The notes under the pieces were generated by a model, which searched no databases, had not been told where the DNA came from, and saw nothing but the letters and a program-made list of their open reading frames with translations. From the NCBI GenBank assembly GCA_018670095.1, contig JABHRR010000012.1, positions 1-33,723 of the forward strand: DNA of 33,723 nt. Reading direction: 5' to 3'. Below, piece after piece: positions 1 to 7,649 of this stretch (position 1 is its first letter; each line of letters starts with the position of its first letter). Source of the stretch: Candidatus Woesearchaeota archaeon. GTDB lineage: Archaea; Nanobdellota; Nanobdellia; Woesearchaeales; GW2011-AR9. Position numbers and translations under genes: made by a program.

Positions 1-1
1 A

Positions 2-199
2 GTTTTTTGGGCGGAAGAGCTCTTTATGATATTGGTAAAAAATTTTATCAATCAAGACGAGAAAAAGATCTATTCTCAGATTAAAGAATTTCTGAATAAC
101 TTATTACCAGATGCAACAATTGAGTTAGTTAGAGAAAATGTTCCCCATCCAGTATTATCAAAACTTAAAGTAAATATAGAAGACAGATATACAATATAA
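2..199 (+). CDS. C-terminal part of an unknown protein (runs off the left edge)
   Basis: A reading frame is open from base 2 to a TAA at 197-199, with an internal ATG at 26. The predicted tail is hydrophilic and ends NIEDRYTI. A second frame (frame 1) is open from base 1 to a TAA at 82-84, so it is uncertain which one is the true gene end. The longer frame is preferred because it stays open further and has normal protein-like composition. I do not recognise the family. It converges on the minus-strand gene that ends at 295. Confidence 0.4.
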   Translation, partial: VFWAEELFMILVKNFINQDEKKIYSQIKEFLNNLLPDATIELVRENVPHPVLSKLKVNIEDRYTI

Positions 200-294
200 T
201 AAGAATTTATATTATCTGATACTTTAAAGAATTGGCTGATTTAAATTATTTTTGTAAGTAGATCATTATTTTTAGGAAGTTTATTTAAGTAATT

Positions 295-699
295 CTAAGA
301 AATTTTTAAAACAGCAAAATGTCTTTCATATTTTTTTCCAGATATTACTTCTAAAGAATATCTGGACGAACAATGAAGTTGACTTTTAATATCTTCCAAT
401 GCATTTAATGGGTTCTTATTTTTTGTTTGAGTAATTGAAACAATTTCTTGTTCACTAAATTCTCTGCCAACATTAGCAAGAAGGTAAACCAATGCTCTTC
501 CACCAGTAGTATTTAAACCCCCTTTAATTTGAGAATCTTCACTTCCCACATGATATTTGCCATCATGAAAGAATATGTCTCCATAAACGTTAGTTCTTTC
601 AGGGTTCAAAGAAATAGTTGGTAAATCAAGTGCAACCATCTCTTCCAATCTTCGACCAATTTTTTGTGTTTCATTTACTAATTTTATTGTTGGGCCCAT
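295..699 (-). CDS. Small protein with a possible winged-helix C-terminal domain
   Basis: About 134 residues from ATG 699. A GTG at 753 would give 152 residues but would overlap rpoL by 32 bp. The C-terminal half (GGRALVYLLANVGREFSEQE, followed by a helix NALEDIKSQL and a terminal hairpin) resembles the OmpR/PhoB-type winged helix, in which a 'LL.N.GR..S..E' segment precedes the recognition helix. The N-terminal half is short, polar and unrecognised, with no receiver domain. It lies 22 bp downstream of rpoL on the same strand and is probably cotranscribed with it. No upstream GGAGG is visible. A DNA-binding role is inferred from the fold pattern only. Confidence 0.6.
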   Translation of the reverse strand: MGPTIKLVNETQKIGRRLEEMVALDLPTISLNPERTNVYGDIFFHDGKYHVGSEDSQIKGGLNTTGGRALVYLLANVGREFSEQEIVSITQTKNKNPLNALEDIKSQLHCSSRYSLEVISGKKYERHFAVLKIS

Positions 700-721
700 T
701 TTTAATAATTTAACAAAGAAT

Positions 722-991
722 TTACAAACTTTTAACTTCTTTTTCAAATTCACTTGCTTTCTTTTTCAGAGATGCTAAAGCAGATTTCAAAGCTTTTCGA
801 GGTTCAACGCCTTTTGTTTCTAAATGAAACTTAGGAATACCAACCAAAGGATGATCAATTTTGTAAGTAACAAGTTCTACACCTTTAGTGTCTTGTAATT
901 CTTTCTTAAGAACATTACAAAAAGTATGTGTTTCGCCTTTTAATTCAAATACAAGTTTGGTTTTACTTTCTTCGATAACGTTAAATTCCAT
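722..991 (-). CDS. rpoL: DNA-directed RNA polymerase subunit L (Rpo11)
   Basis: 89 residues, the usual length for archaeal Rpo11, the homologue of eukaryotic RPB11 and of the alpha N-terminal domain. Rpo11 pairs with Rpo3 to form the assembly platform of archaeal RNA polymerase. Family hallmarks are visible: an N-terminal strand, the segment GETHTFCNVLKKELQ (the conserved dimerisation helix, usually 'eDHTl.N.L...L'), then V.LVTYKIDHPLVGIPKFHLET and a C-terminal helix rich in Lys and Glu. A TTTATAAA box at 1016-1023 lies 28 bp before the ATG, which predicts a leaderless mRNA. It is divergent from the HD-domain gene at 1105. Confidence 0.95.
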   Translation of the reverse strand: MEFNVIEESKTKLVFELKGETHTFCNVLKKELQDTKGVELVTYKIDHPLVGIPKFHLETKGVEPRKALKSALASLKKKASEFEKEVKSL

Positions 992-1015
992 TTTAAGTTA
1001 TTATTATGTGTTTGG

Positions 1016-1023
1016 TTTATAAA
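1016..1023 (-). promoter_or_regulatory. TATA box of rpoL
   Basis: TTTATAAA centred 28 bp upstream of the rpoL ATG at 991, so transcription should begin within a few bases of the start codon. The same spacing recurs across the window and is used below to choose starts. Confidence 0.7.
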
Positions 1024-1104
1024 AGTTTTGTATGATTTGGTTATAATTATATATCAATAACAATCGAAACGTTTAAATTCTCCAAAAATACTCTAACTCT
1101 TCCT

Positions 1105-2292
1105 ATGTTAGAAAAACTTACTAAAGAATATCGCGCTTATAAGATTGTTGAACATTGGAAACCACAAAATGAAGTTCTATTAGTAAAAGATTTAACCAAT
1201 CCTAAAAAGAAACTAGGTAAACTATTTGCTTATTTATACGAAAAGACGAAAGAAGAATATACCCATTTTCCAAGACGAAAAGATGGTTCTGATCCGTTTA
1301 TTCATCCTTTAAACTTAGTTTGGAATTTAAGAAAAGCAGGTGTTACCGATATCATAACATTATCAGTTGCTTTAGTACACGATTTAGTTGAAGAAAGAGT
1401 AGATTTGTACAAAAAAGAAAAAAATATCAAAGAAGATGATAAAGGGATAAAAGTTCTTGATGAATATGAAATAGAAACTATGCAAGAATTGGAAAAAGAA
1501 ATTAAACAATTCTGTAAGGATACTAAAATTAATTGTGATTTTAGTGACGAGATGATTGAAATTTTGAAATTATTAACCAGACATAAAAGAGACTTTTATT
1601 ATCGTTCAATTTCAGCCATTTTTACTCATAAGGATGACCAAATTAAAGAAAAAGCAATTCTAATCAAACTTTCTGACCGGATTCATAACATTCAAAGTTT
1701 AAAATCTTATGATGAAGCGGGCAGAATTTATCAAGCTTTCAAAAATTTGTTTATTCTTAACAACAGCAAAAATTATTTGATTAAAAAGTATGGAAAAGAA
1801 GCTAGTTCTGAAAGGGAAAATGATCTTTTAACAAAAATGTTTAAAAAATGTGCAAAGGCAACATATGATGCATTTTCAAGAGTTTGTGACATCTGTTTCC
1901 ATAAAGGAGTAGAAGATATTACTTCGATGTTACAGTTAGCTTTCAGAAAGTTTGTCCATGAAAAAAAAGGGTTATGGACAGTTACTAAGATTGATACAAA
2001 AGAAACTCATCCTTTAAGATTATATCAAGGCATTGTTAGGAAATATGATGCTCGGTTACATCAAGAATGGAAAAAGTTTGAAATGATGAAGAAAGATGAA
2101 ATGAATTATGTCCGAAAATTCTTTGCAGAATATCATTTCTCTAAAGAACAGTTGCAAGCCATTCTTGATTATAAAGATTCATTTGCTTTGAAAGAAGTTA
2201 TTGCTAGAATGTTATACAAGAGAAATTATGTTATCTTAAATTTTGGTTGTAACGAATTGTGTAGTCGTGGACAGATTTGTATGAAATGTTAA
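1105..2292 (+). CDS. SpoT-like HD-domain phosphohydrolase with a C-terminal cysteine cluster
   Basis: 395 residues. The N-terminal half carries the metal-dependent HD signature of RelA/SpoT hydrolases: FIHPLNLVWNLRKAGVTD, then VHDLVEE (the HD pair plus acidic residues), and later KLSDRIHNIQSL, which supplies the last metal-ligand Asp. No (p)ppGpp synthetase domain follows. The protein ends with a short cysteine motif, C-x3-C-x5-C-x2-C (CNELCSRGQICMKC), which may bind a metal. Likely role: hydrolysis of a nucleotide such as (p)ppGpp or a related phosphoester; the substrate is unproven. A TTTAAAT box lies about 31 bp before the ATG. Its stop overlaps that of gins51 in a shared TTAA. Confidence 0.8.
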   Translation: MLEKLTKEYRAYKIVEHWKPQNEVLLVKDLTNPKKKLGKLFAYLYEKTKEEYTHFPRRKDGSDPFIHPLNLVWNLRKAGVTDIITLSVALVHDLVEERVDLYKKEKNIKEDDKGIKVLDEYEIETMQELEKEIKQFCKDTKINCDFSDEMIEILKLLTRHKRDFYYRSISAIFTHKDDQIKEKAILIKLSDRIHNIQSLKSYDEAGRIYQAFKNLFILNNSKNYLIKKYGKEASSERENDLLTKMFKKCAKATYDAFSRVCDICFHKGVEDITSMLQLAFRKFVHEKKGLWTVTKIDTKETHPLRLYQGIVRKYDARLHQEWKKFEMMKKDEMNYVRKFFAEYHFSKEQLQAILDYKDSFALKEVIARMLYKRNYVILNFGCNELCSRGQICMKC

Positions 2293-3080
2293 ACTTTTTC
2301 AGCTCGTCCTTTTCTGATCATTAACTCTGCAACTTCAGGAAATATTTCTACTTCGTCATTAACATCGTAAGGACCGTATTCTTTCATATCTTTCCAGATA
2401 AAGCTGGGCATTGCTTTAATCATTTTTATCTTAGTCATTTCTTGAGGTTCTGATGTGGTTTCTGGTGATGATTCTTGTTTTGTAGACTCAGGTTCATCTT
2501 TTGTTTCTTCTGTTTCAGCAGTCTCTTCTTCCGGTTCTTCTGTTTCACTTGTTTCTAAAGAATCCTCTGCTGGTAATGTTGCTTGTTCCAGTTTAGGTTC
2601 TAATTTTATTTTCTTTTCTTCTGGCTTTTCAACTTCGAAACAAACTCTGCTCAAATCTAATAAAGAAGGCAACTCGCCTTTGAATAAATTCATAATTATT
2701 CCCTGACGAAACTTATCCAAAGTATCTAAAATTCTTTCATAGAATTCTTTCTCTTCTCTAAGCATAGAACTAGTGTCAATTATTTCTGAACCAGTTCTAC
2801 TTCTATTAAGCGCGATATCTAAGATCTTCTTCTCACGTTTTTCATAAATCTCTTTCAGAATGCGTTTAATACTTCTAATTTCATACTCTAACTTATCTTT
2901 TTCCCCAGAAGCAAACAAATCATCTACATCTTTCTTTGTAGCTAAGAAGGCTTGTTTTTCACGCATATAACTAATTACGTCAATAAAGAAAGTACTTTCT
3001 AGTTTTTGTAAATCTTCCCTCTTTTTCTCATTCCTGAGAATATCGTACAAAGTTTCCAGAGTAATCTTTATATTGTCCAT
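2289..3080 (-). CDS. gins51: DNA replication factor GINS, Gins51-type subunit
   Basis: 263 residues from ATG 3080; a GTG at 3086 is also possible. The N-terminal A domain begins DNIKITLETLYDILRNEKKR and continues with long helices ending in GIIMNLFKGELPSLLDLSR. A very acidic linker (Glu, Thr and Ser rich, about residues 165-215) leads to a C-terminal B domain with MIKAMPSFIWKDMKEYGPYD, EIFPEVAELMIRKGRAE, typical of archaeal Gins51. The protein is part of the CMG-like replicative helicase with MCM and GAN/Cdc45. The acidic linker is longer than I would expect and is the main oddity. It is transcribed alone and converges with the HD-domain gene. Confidence 0.9.
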   Translation of the reverse strand: MDNIKITLETLYDILRNEKKREDLQKLESTFFIDVISYMREKQAFLATKKDVDDLFASGEKDKLEYEIRSIKRILKEIYEKREKKILDIALNRSRTGSEIIDTSSMLREEKEFYERILDTLDKFRQGIIMNLFKGELPSLLDLSRVCFEVEKPEEKKIKLEPKLEQATLPAEDSLETSETEEPEEETAETEETKDEPESTKQESSPETTSEPQEMTKIKMIKAMPSFIWKDMKEYGPYDVNDEVEIFPEVAELMIRKGRAEKV

Positions 3081-3179
3081 ATCCACCCCAAATTTCTAGA
3101 AGAACAACTTATTAAAAAGCTTATCTTTTCTTAAGGATACAGGTTAAGTTACCACTGAGTGATTACTACCACCAATAAG

Positions 3180-3187
3180 TTTATAAA
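3180..3187 (+). promoter_or_regulatory. TATA box that fixes the radical SAM gene start
   Basis: TTTATAAA centred 26 bp upstream of ATG 3210. The longest open frame begins upstream of this box (3159), which could not be in the transcript, so ATG 3210 is the likely start. Confidence 0.7.
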
Positions 3188-3209
3188 AAGCAACCATAAT
3201 TACCTCAAT

Positions 3210-4439
3210 ATGGCAGAACTAACGTTTAAAACGTTATCTTTTGAACTAAAAGAGAATGAACTACAAGTTAATTTACTTAGAATATTCTATGCAAAGATTC
3301 CAATAGAAGAATTAAATCAAGTTGGGCCATTTAAGTTGATTGATCAACATACCTTAGAATTTACCGACACATATCAAGAGAAAGCAGAAATGAAATTCTC
3401 ATACTTATTATCAAAACATTTTGACAATCTTAAAAACTCAATTAACGGCAATAAAACTGTTTATGTTCATCAAAACTCAGGAATTCCTTTGATGGGTAAC
3501 GTTTCTTTTGGAATTGTTTACAGAAACACTTCTTTAATTGAAATCAAACCCGTAACATCCTGCAATTTGAATTGTATCTATTGTTCTGTTGGAGAAGGAA
3601 AAAAGTCCAAGAAAACTGATTTTGTTGTTGAAAAAGATTATTTAATTGAAGAATTGGAAAGATTGCTTAAAGTTGTTAAAGAGCCAGTAGAAATTCATAT
3701 TGGCGTGCAGGGAGAACCTTTTCTTTACGCAGACTTAATTCCGTTAGTTGAAGATTTGTACAATAACAAGCAAGTAACCGTGATTTCGATGGACTCAAAT
3801 TTTACTTTAGTTACTAAATCACAGATGGATACTTTATTTCAATTTAAAGACAAGTTAAGGTTCAATGTTTCTTTAGATGCAATGAATCAAGAATTGGCTG
3901 AGAAACTAGCTGGTTGCAAATATAATCTAAATTATGTTTTAGAAATGATTAAGTATGCTGTTAAGAAAGAAATTAATATTTTAATTGCTCCGGTTTTCAT
4001 TCCTGGTTATAATGATGAGGAATTAGAAAAAATTACTGAGTTTGTTAAAGAATTAGGTTTAGAAGCAAAAAGTAAACATCCTGTATTAGGAATCCAAAAT
4101 TTTCTTAATTATAAAACTGGTAGAAATCCAGTGAGAGCAAAAGATTGGCAAGAATTTTATAAAACGATTAATGAACTTGAATGTAAAGTTGGATTAAAAC
4201 AAAAATTGTCAGCAACAGATTTTGGAATTAAGAAAACTATTGAGTTAGACAAACCATTTCAAATGGGAGATGAAGTTAAAGCAATGGTTAAATCAGTTGA
4301 TCGGTTTCCAAACTCAGTTATTGCTGTAGCTAAGAATAGAAGTATCTCGGTACCTGAATGTCGATTTAAGAAAGATAAGAAAATTAGAATTAAGATCACT
4401 AGGGATAAACATAACGTGTTTGCTGGAAAAATTTTATAA
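3210..4439 (+). CDS. Radical SAM enzyme with a TRAM-like C-terminal domain
   Basis: 409 residues from ATG 3210. The central radical SAM domain has the [4Fe-4S]-binding CX3CX2C motif in TSCNLNCIYCSVGEG. It is followed by IGVQGEPFLYADLI (the 'GGEP'-like SAM-binding stretch), strands such as VISMDSNFTLV and RFNVSLDAM, and LIAPVFIPGYND. The N-terminal 100 residues hold a family-specific segment ending VYVHQNSGIPLMGNVSFGIV. The last 60 residues (GDEVKAMVKSVDRFPNSVIA to the end) look like a small OB/TRAM RNA-binding domain. The layout fits the uncharacterised archaeal radical SAM group I would place near COG2100; substrate unknown, and an RNA substrate is suggested only by the TRAM-like tail. Confidence 0.8.
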   Translation: MAELTFKTLSFELKENELQVNLLRIFYAKIPIEELNQVGPFKLIDQHTLEFTDTYQEKAEMKFSYLLSKHFDNLKNSINGNKTVYVHQNSGIPLMGNVSFGIVYRNTSLIEIKPVTSCNLNCIYCSVGEGKKSKKTDFVVEKDYLIEELERLLKVVKEPVEIHIGVQGEPFLYADLIPLVEDLYNNKQVTVISMDSNFTLVTKSQMDTLFQFKDKLRFNVSLDAMNQELAEKLAGCKYNLNYVLEMIKYAVKKEINILIAPVFIPGYNDEELEKITEFVKELGLEAKSKHPVLGIQNFLNYKTGRNPVRAKDWQEFYKTINELECKVGLKQKLSATDFGIKKTIELDKPFQMGDEVKAMVKSVDRFPNSVIAVAKNRSISVPECRFKKDKKIRIKITRDKHNVFAGKIL

Positions 4440-4458
4440 CTACCGAAATAACAAAAAC

Positions 4459-4465
4459 TTTATAT
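4459..4465 (+). promoter_or_regulatory. TATA box of the coiled-coil gene
   Basis: TTTATAT centred 27 bp upstream of ATG 4489, predicting a leaderless message. Confidence 0.6.
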
Positions 4466-4488
4466 CTAAATTAATCTTTCTCTACTAA

Positions 4489-5325
4489 ATGGGTATGTTA
4501 TTTAATAATATTTTGAATATTTTTAGAAAAAAAAGACCAAATAAAGCTTTTCATAAAGCCTATGAAGAACTAAAAATTTTATCTAAAATGTTAAAGAGTG
4601 ATTTTGTTGTTCTTAGAAGACTACAAAAACAATATATTCGTCAGTTAAAAAAGAAAGGGGTAAAATTTGCTGGCCATTCTAATCTTTCAAAAACATTAGT
4701 TATTGAAGAAGAGTTATTACCAAAATTAAAGAAAATAAATAATATGACTAGGGTAAGATTTAATTCTGCAAAAAAAGATTCGTGCTCAACTGTACCAATC
4801 TCCGCCGCGGAGGATTTAGAGCTTAACAGAATAACAAAGCTTTTGCATGAAGTAGATCAATTATTAATTCGTGAAGAAGAAATTAAAAAGAAAGAAAAAA
4901 CTATAGAAAAATTGCATTTAATTGAAGAGTCTTTAAAAGCAATTTCAAAGATTCTTAAAGAATTTCATTTTATTGAAATGTACGGACTTGAAAAAAATAT
5001 ATTAACTCATAAAATTTCACCTCTTCTCAATAAGATTTTTTATTCACCAGATATCCATACATTTTTTAATCCAAATACTAAAAAAAAAGAAACCCTTTAC
5101 GAATATTCAATTACACCAAATCAACTAAAAAAACTTCAGAAAGAAGCCCATAAAATTAATTCTTATAATGATCCAAAATATAAAATTGATTGGCGTCATT
5201 GGTGGAGAGAAGAACAGAAAACTGAAATAGATAGAGATACTGGGTATCATAAAGAACACATTAATTTTGAATTAAAGCTTGATGGTGAAAAAAAGAATAT
5301 CCATCTATTATTAAAAACAGCTTAA
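4489..5325 (+). CDS. Unknown helical, Lys/Glu-rich protein
   Basis: 278 residues, family not recognised. The first 15 residues (MGMLFNNILNIFRKK) form a short amphipathic segment before a basic stretch. Most of the protein (about 20-60 and 105-180) is predicted helical, with long charged runs such as LIREEEIKKKEKTIEKLHL, probably coiled coil. The C-terminal 90 residues are different: they are aromatic-rich (DWRHWWREEQKTEIDRDTGY) and end in a beta-like segment. A well-placed TATA box, normal codon use and length support a real gene. It ends in a TTAA shared with the convergent RtcB-like gene. Confidence 0.65.
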   Translation: MGMLFNNILNIFRKKRPNKAFHKAYEELKILSKMLKSDFVVLRRLQKQYIRQLKKKGVKFAGHSNLSKTLVIEEELLPKLKKINNMTRVRFNSAKKDSCSTVPISAAEDLELNRITKLLHEVDQLLIREEEIKKKEKTIEKLHLIEESLKAISKILKEFHFIEMYGLEKNILTHKISPLLNKIFYSPDIHTFFNPNTKKKETLYEYSITPNQLKKLQKEAHKINSYNDPKYKIDWRHWWREEQKTEIDRDTGYHKEHINFELKLDGEKKNIHLLLKTA

Positions 5326-6215
5326 ACTTTTCCGACATAAGACAAAATTTCAAAGTCTCCTAAATTAACCATATTTTTTCCAAGTTTTTTGAAAATTTCA
5401 GAGGGATCGTGGTAACAATCAGGATGTTCTGATTTAAGTGATGCATCAGAGATTATTTCTGGAACATACACCACTTTTCTTAATTCTCTTACTTTTTCTT
5501 CATTTGCTTTGAAAGAACTTAATGGTTTTTTTCTACCACTACCATGAGGCATAGATTGTTTGGGAGGTAAATGTTGTGGAGAAAAAGTATATGCTAAAAC
5601 AGTATATCCTAAATGTGATGGAAGAATATGAACTTCATCAGGGATAACTTTTATTACCCCTTTTCGATAAATGATTTTATCTTTATCAGACTCAACTGAA
5701 TTATGAGTCCAATCACCAAAACATTTGCCTGAGACTCCTAAAAGCTTCATTAAAGTATTTCCAAGTTCAGTTCTAAATGTTTTTGCATCTTCTACTTTAT
5801 GCTCAGCCTCTTTATATGTTTTAGGAAATGTATTGTTTAAATATTTCCCATCAGAATGAATCAATAAAATCATGTGAGAATCTAATTCCGAATTTATTCC
5901 ATTAATGCCAGAACAAATATCAATAAAATGATTACCTCTTCCAAGAATATTTTTTCCTTTAAGATAATCTGCAACAATGTCTGCACTCTCTTTATAATCT
6001 ATTTCTGGAATAATAAATCCAGCTATACCGCAACCAACATCAGTCCCCATGATTCTAGGATTATACTCAGCTTCATTGCTATAAACCCAAACACTGCTAT
6101 TAGGTATTCCTTTTTTTTTCTCTCCTCCCGGAAATAATACCACTTCTTCTAATGAAGTTCTATCTTCTTTATTTGGATAAAAGAAATGTTCTGAATAATT
6201 CTGAATTTCTACCAT
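5322..6215 (-). CDS. Short RtcB-like RNA ligase family protein
   Basis: 297 residues from ATG 6215; ATG 6221 is only 20 bp from the TATA box. RtcB proteins join RNA 2',3'-cyclic phosphate or 3'-phosphate ends to 5'-OH ends using GTP and Mn2+. Several active-site motifs are recognisable: IMGTDVGCGIAGF (metal-binding Asp and Cys), GRGNHFIDI (the GNHF motif), LLIHSDGK (in place of H.GSR), YRKGVIKV (like HRKGA), and PHGSGRKKPLS (the HGAGR-like motif whose His takes GMP in classical RtcB). It is far shorter than the roughly 480-residue classical enzyme and the H.GSRG block is reduced. It could be a compact ligase or a paralogue with another activity. No neighbour suggests a pathway. Confidence 0.8.
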   Translation of the reverse strand: MVEIQNYSEHFFYPNKEDRTSLEEVVLFPGGEKKKGIPNSSVWVYSNEAEYNPRIMGTDVGCGIAGFIIPEIDYKESADIVADYLKGKNILGRGNHFIDICSGINGINSELDSHMILLIHSDGKYLNNTFPKTYKEAEHKVEDAKTFRTELGNTLMKLLGVSGKCFGDWTHNSVESDKDKIIYRKGVIKVIPDEVHILPSHLGYTVLAYTFSPQHLPPKQSMPHGSGRKKPLSSFKANEEKVRELRKVVYVPEIISDASLKSEHPDCYHDPSEIFKKLGKNMVNLGDFEILSYVGKV

Positions 6216-6237
6216 TTTCATTATAAAACCATATTTA

Positions 6238-6245
6238 TTTATAAA
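6238..6245 (-). promoter_or_regulatory. TATA box of the RtcB-like gene
   Basis: TTTATAAA (palindromic) centred 26 bp from ATG 6215 on the minus strand. It supports the shorter start and a leaderless mRNA. Confidence 0.65.
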
Positions 6246-6287
6246 TTTAACGGTTTTATACTACTGCTTAATGATAAAACCAAAAGA

Positions 6288-6295
6288 TTTATAAT
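6288..6295 (+). promoter_or_regulatory. TATA box of the gene at 6319
   Basis: TTTATAAT centred about 27 bp upstream of ATG 6319. The in-frame ATG at 6310 is only 18 bp away, so 6319 is favoured. Confidence 0.6.
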
Positions 6296-6318
6296 AAAGT
6301 AAATGAATAATGAATAAA

Positions 6319-7056
6319 ATGGTAAAACGAAATGATAAAACAAGAGCAATACAATTTATTTGTGATAAATTAGAAGATTCTAGATTGTATGATATCTTGA
6401 ATAAAAATGATAAAGGGATCTTGGTTACAGAAAAACCAGAATTTAGTGAGACTCCACAAAAAATAGTTGTTTTTATCCCTAATTTTTTAGGAACAATTAA
6501 AGATGTTAATCAAGCTTTTTATAATAATCAAAGTCAACAAATTGTTTCAGCGCCAGTATTATACAAAGATTGTAAAACTTCTTTTGTGAGACTGGTAGAT
6601 AATAGTTCATGGAGGGCCGATAAAAGTCTTAAAAGATATACTCCTAAAGAAATTAATCAAATGTTAAGTTTACGAAAAAAAGAAAAAGCTGTAATGGATA
6701 GATTTGGAAGTGGATTGACTTTTTATCAACCAGAAACTGAACGATTAGATGAATCATTAAAAGAATTTATTTTATATGATGTTGAATTAGATTATAGCCA
6801 TCTTAGTCCAGGAGATAATGGATACGAGTTTGCAAGAAACAGAACTTCTATTGATTACAAAATTGCTAGAGAGATTGGAGTTATTGAACCGGCAGCTAAA
6901 TTTAGTTTTGGAAATAATAGAAATTTTTATTTGGCTAAATTAGTCCCAGCAGAAGATCTTATAGCAGTTAAAGAAGATCTAATGAAAAATGCTATGGATG
7001 AGCTTGGAATTGATGATCCAGTAGAAGCATATAAATTAATGCATCCAGAAGATTAA
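6319..7056 (+). CDS. Unknown soluble protein, 245 residues
   Basis: Not recognised. It starts MVKRNDKTRAIQFICDKLED and has mixed alpha/beta composition with no membrane segment, signal peptide or cysteine cluster. A strand-like core (KIVVFIPNFLGTIKDV, QQIVSAPVLYKDCKTSFVRL) is followed by a Lys-rich helix and an acidic C-terminal helix (AMDELGIDDPVEAYKLMHPED). ATG 6319 is chosen from TATA spacing. Its stop shares a TTAA with the convergent Lrp-type gene. The promoter position and codon use argue it is real; function unknown. Confidence 0.6.
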   Translation: MVKRNDKTRAIQFICDKLEDSRLYDILNKNDKGILVTEKPEFSETPQKIVVFIPNFLGTIKDVNQAFYNNQSQQIVSAPVLYKDCKTSFVRLVDNSSWRADKSLKRYTPKEINQMLSLRKKEKAVMDRFGSGLTFYQPETERLDESLKEFILYDVELDYSHLSPGDNGYEFARNRTSIDYKIAREIGVIEPAAKFSFGNNRNFYLAKLVPAEDLIAVKEDLMKNAMDELGIDDPVEAYKLMHPED

Positions 7057-7487
7057 ACAAAATTTTCTTTTTTTATTTCATTGATGATTTGATATTCTTG
7101 TTTCTCAGTAATATCAAAAGCTTCATCTAATTCATCTATAAAGTTTAAATATTCTTTAATATCTTTATGAATAGTTTCAACCATAAAATCAAAACCACCA
7201 TTAATTTCGTGAATAGAATTTATTGCTTGATGGTTTGTTAAGAATTCTTGCAAAGATTGTTTTTGTAAACGAGAAACTTGTAATGCCAATTTTGTATGAT
7301 GATGATATCCTAATTTTTTGAAATCTATTAGTGCAGTAAACTTTTGAATAATTCTTTCTTTATTGAAACGATTAATTTTATCATAGATAGTAGAAATGGG
7401 CATATCAATACTTTCTGAGATTGAACCTAAACTTTTTCTTGAATTTTTTCTCAAATGTGATATGATCAACCGCTCTTTTTCTTTCAT
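7053..7487 (-). CDS. Lrp/AsnC-like transcription regulator, divergent from the decarboxylase-TyrRS operon
   Basis: 144 residues. An N-terminal winged helix-turn-helix (residues 1-50, with SISESIDMPISTIYDKINRF as the HTH) is followed by an AsnC/RAM-like ligand domain (about 55-125, ALIDFKKLGYHHHTKLALQV ... NGGFDFMVETIHKDI). Lrp-family proteins are dimers or octamers that bind palindromic DNA and respond to amino acids. The gene is divergent from the decarboxylase operon, with 162 bp between start codons that contain a perfect 13-bp palindrome, so it is the natural candidate regulator of that operon; this is inference. A TTTTTAAAAA box 26 bp upstream predicts a leaderless message. Confidence 0.85.
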   Translation of the reverse strand: MKEKERLIISHLRKNSRKSLGSISESIDMPISTIYDKINRFNKERIIQKFTALIDFKKLGYHHHTKLALQVSRLQKQSLQEFLTNHQAINSIHEINGGFDFMVETIHKDIKEYLNFIDELDEAFDITEKQEYQIINEIKKENFV

Positions 7488-7506
7488 CTCTAGAAAAGTT
7501 ATTTTT

Positions 7507-7518
7507 CTTTTTAAAAAG
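7507..7518 (-). promoter_or_regulatory. TATA-like box of the Lrp-type regulator
   Basis: CTTTTTAAAAAG, centred about 26 bp before ATG 7487 on the minus strand. Confidence 0.5.
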
Positions 7519-7535
7519 GGTTTTCATTAGTCTTC

Positions 7536-7548
7536 CGGAAAGTTTCCG
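7536..7548. promoter_or_regulatory. Palindromic operator CGGAAAGTTTCCG (site 1)
   Basis: A perfect 13-bp palindrome (6-bp arms, one central base) centred 25 bp upstream of the decarboxylase TATA box and about 30 bp upstream of the Lrp gene's TATA box. A weaker version, CGGAAAACTTACG, lies at 7576-7588 just downstream of the TATA box. The same perfect palindrome recurs at 16771. Lrp-type archaeal activators such as Ptr2 of Methanocaldococcus jannaschii bind palindromes just upstream of the TATA box, so activation is plausible for site 1, and repression or autoregulation for the downstream half-match. Confidence 0.65.
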
Positions 7549-7563
7549 AGAAATGTTTTTTCA

Positions 7564-7644
7564 TTTATAAATCGTCGGAAAACTTACGGAATTGTTACGG
7601 GATTTTTGGGGAAACGGAGATTAAAAGGAATGTCTTGGAAGTAA
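7564..7644 (+). promoter_or_regulatory. Decarboxylase operon promoter and leader with a 4-codon uORF
   Basis: TTTATAAA at 7564-7571 predicts a transcription start near 7593 and therefore a leader of about 57 nt, unusual among the leaderless genes here. The leader holds a minimal ORF, ATG 7630 to TAA 7644 (MSWK), ending 5 nt before the decarboxylase ATG at 7650. The uORF could modulate translation of the downstream gene, or be fortuitous. Confidence 0.5.
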
Positions 7645-7649
7645 GTAAA

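Noticed and set aside
2455-2706. 83-residue Ser/Val-rich ORF on the plus strand
   Set aside because: Antisense shadow of the acidic linker of gins51; serine richness comes from complementing Glu/Thr codons.
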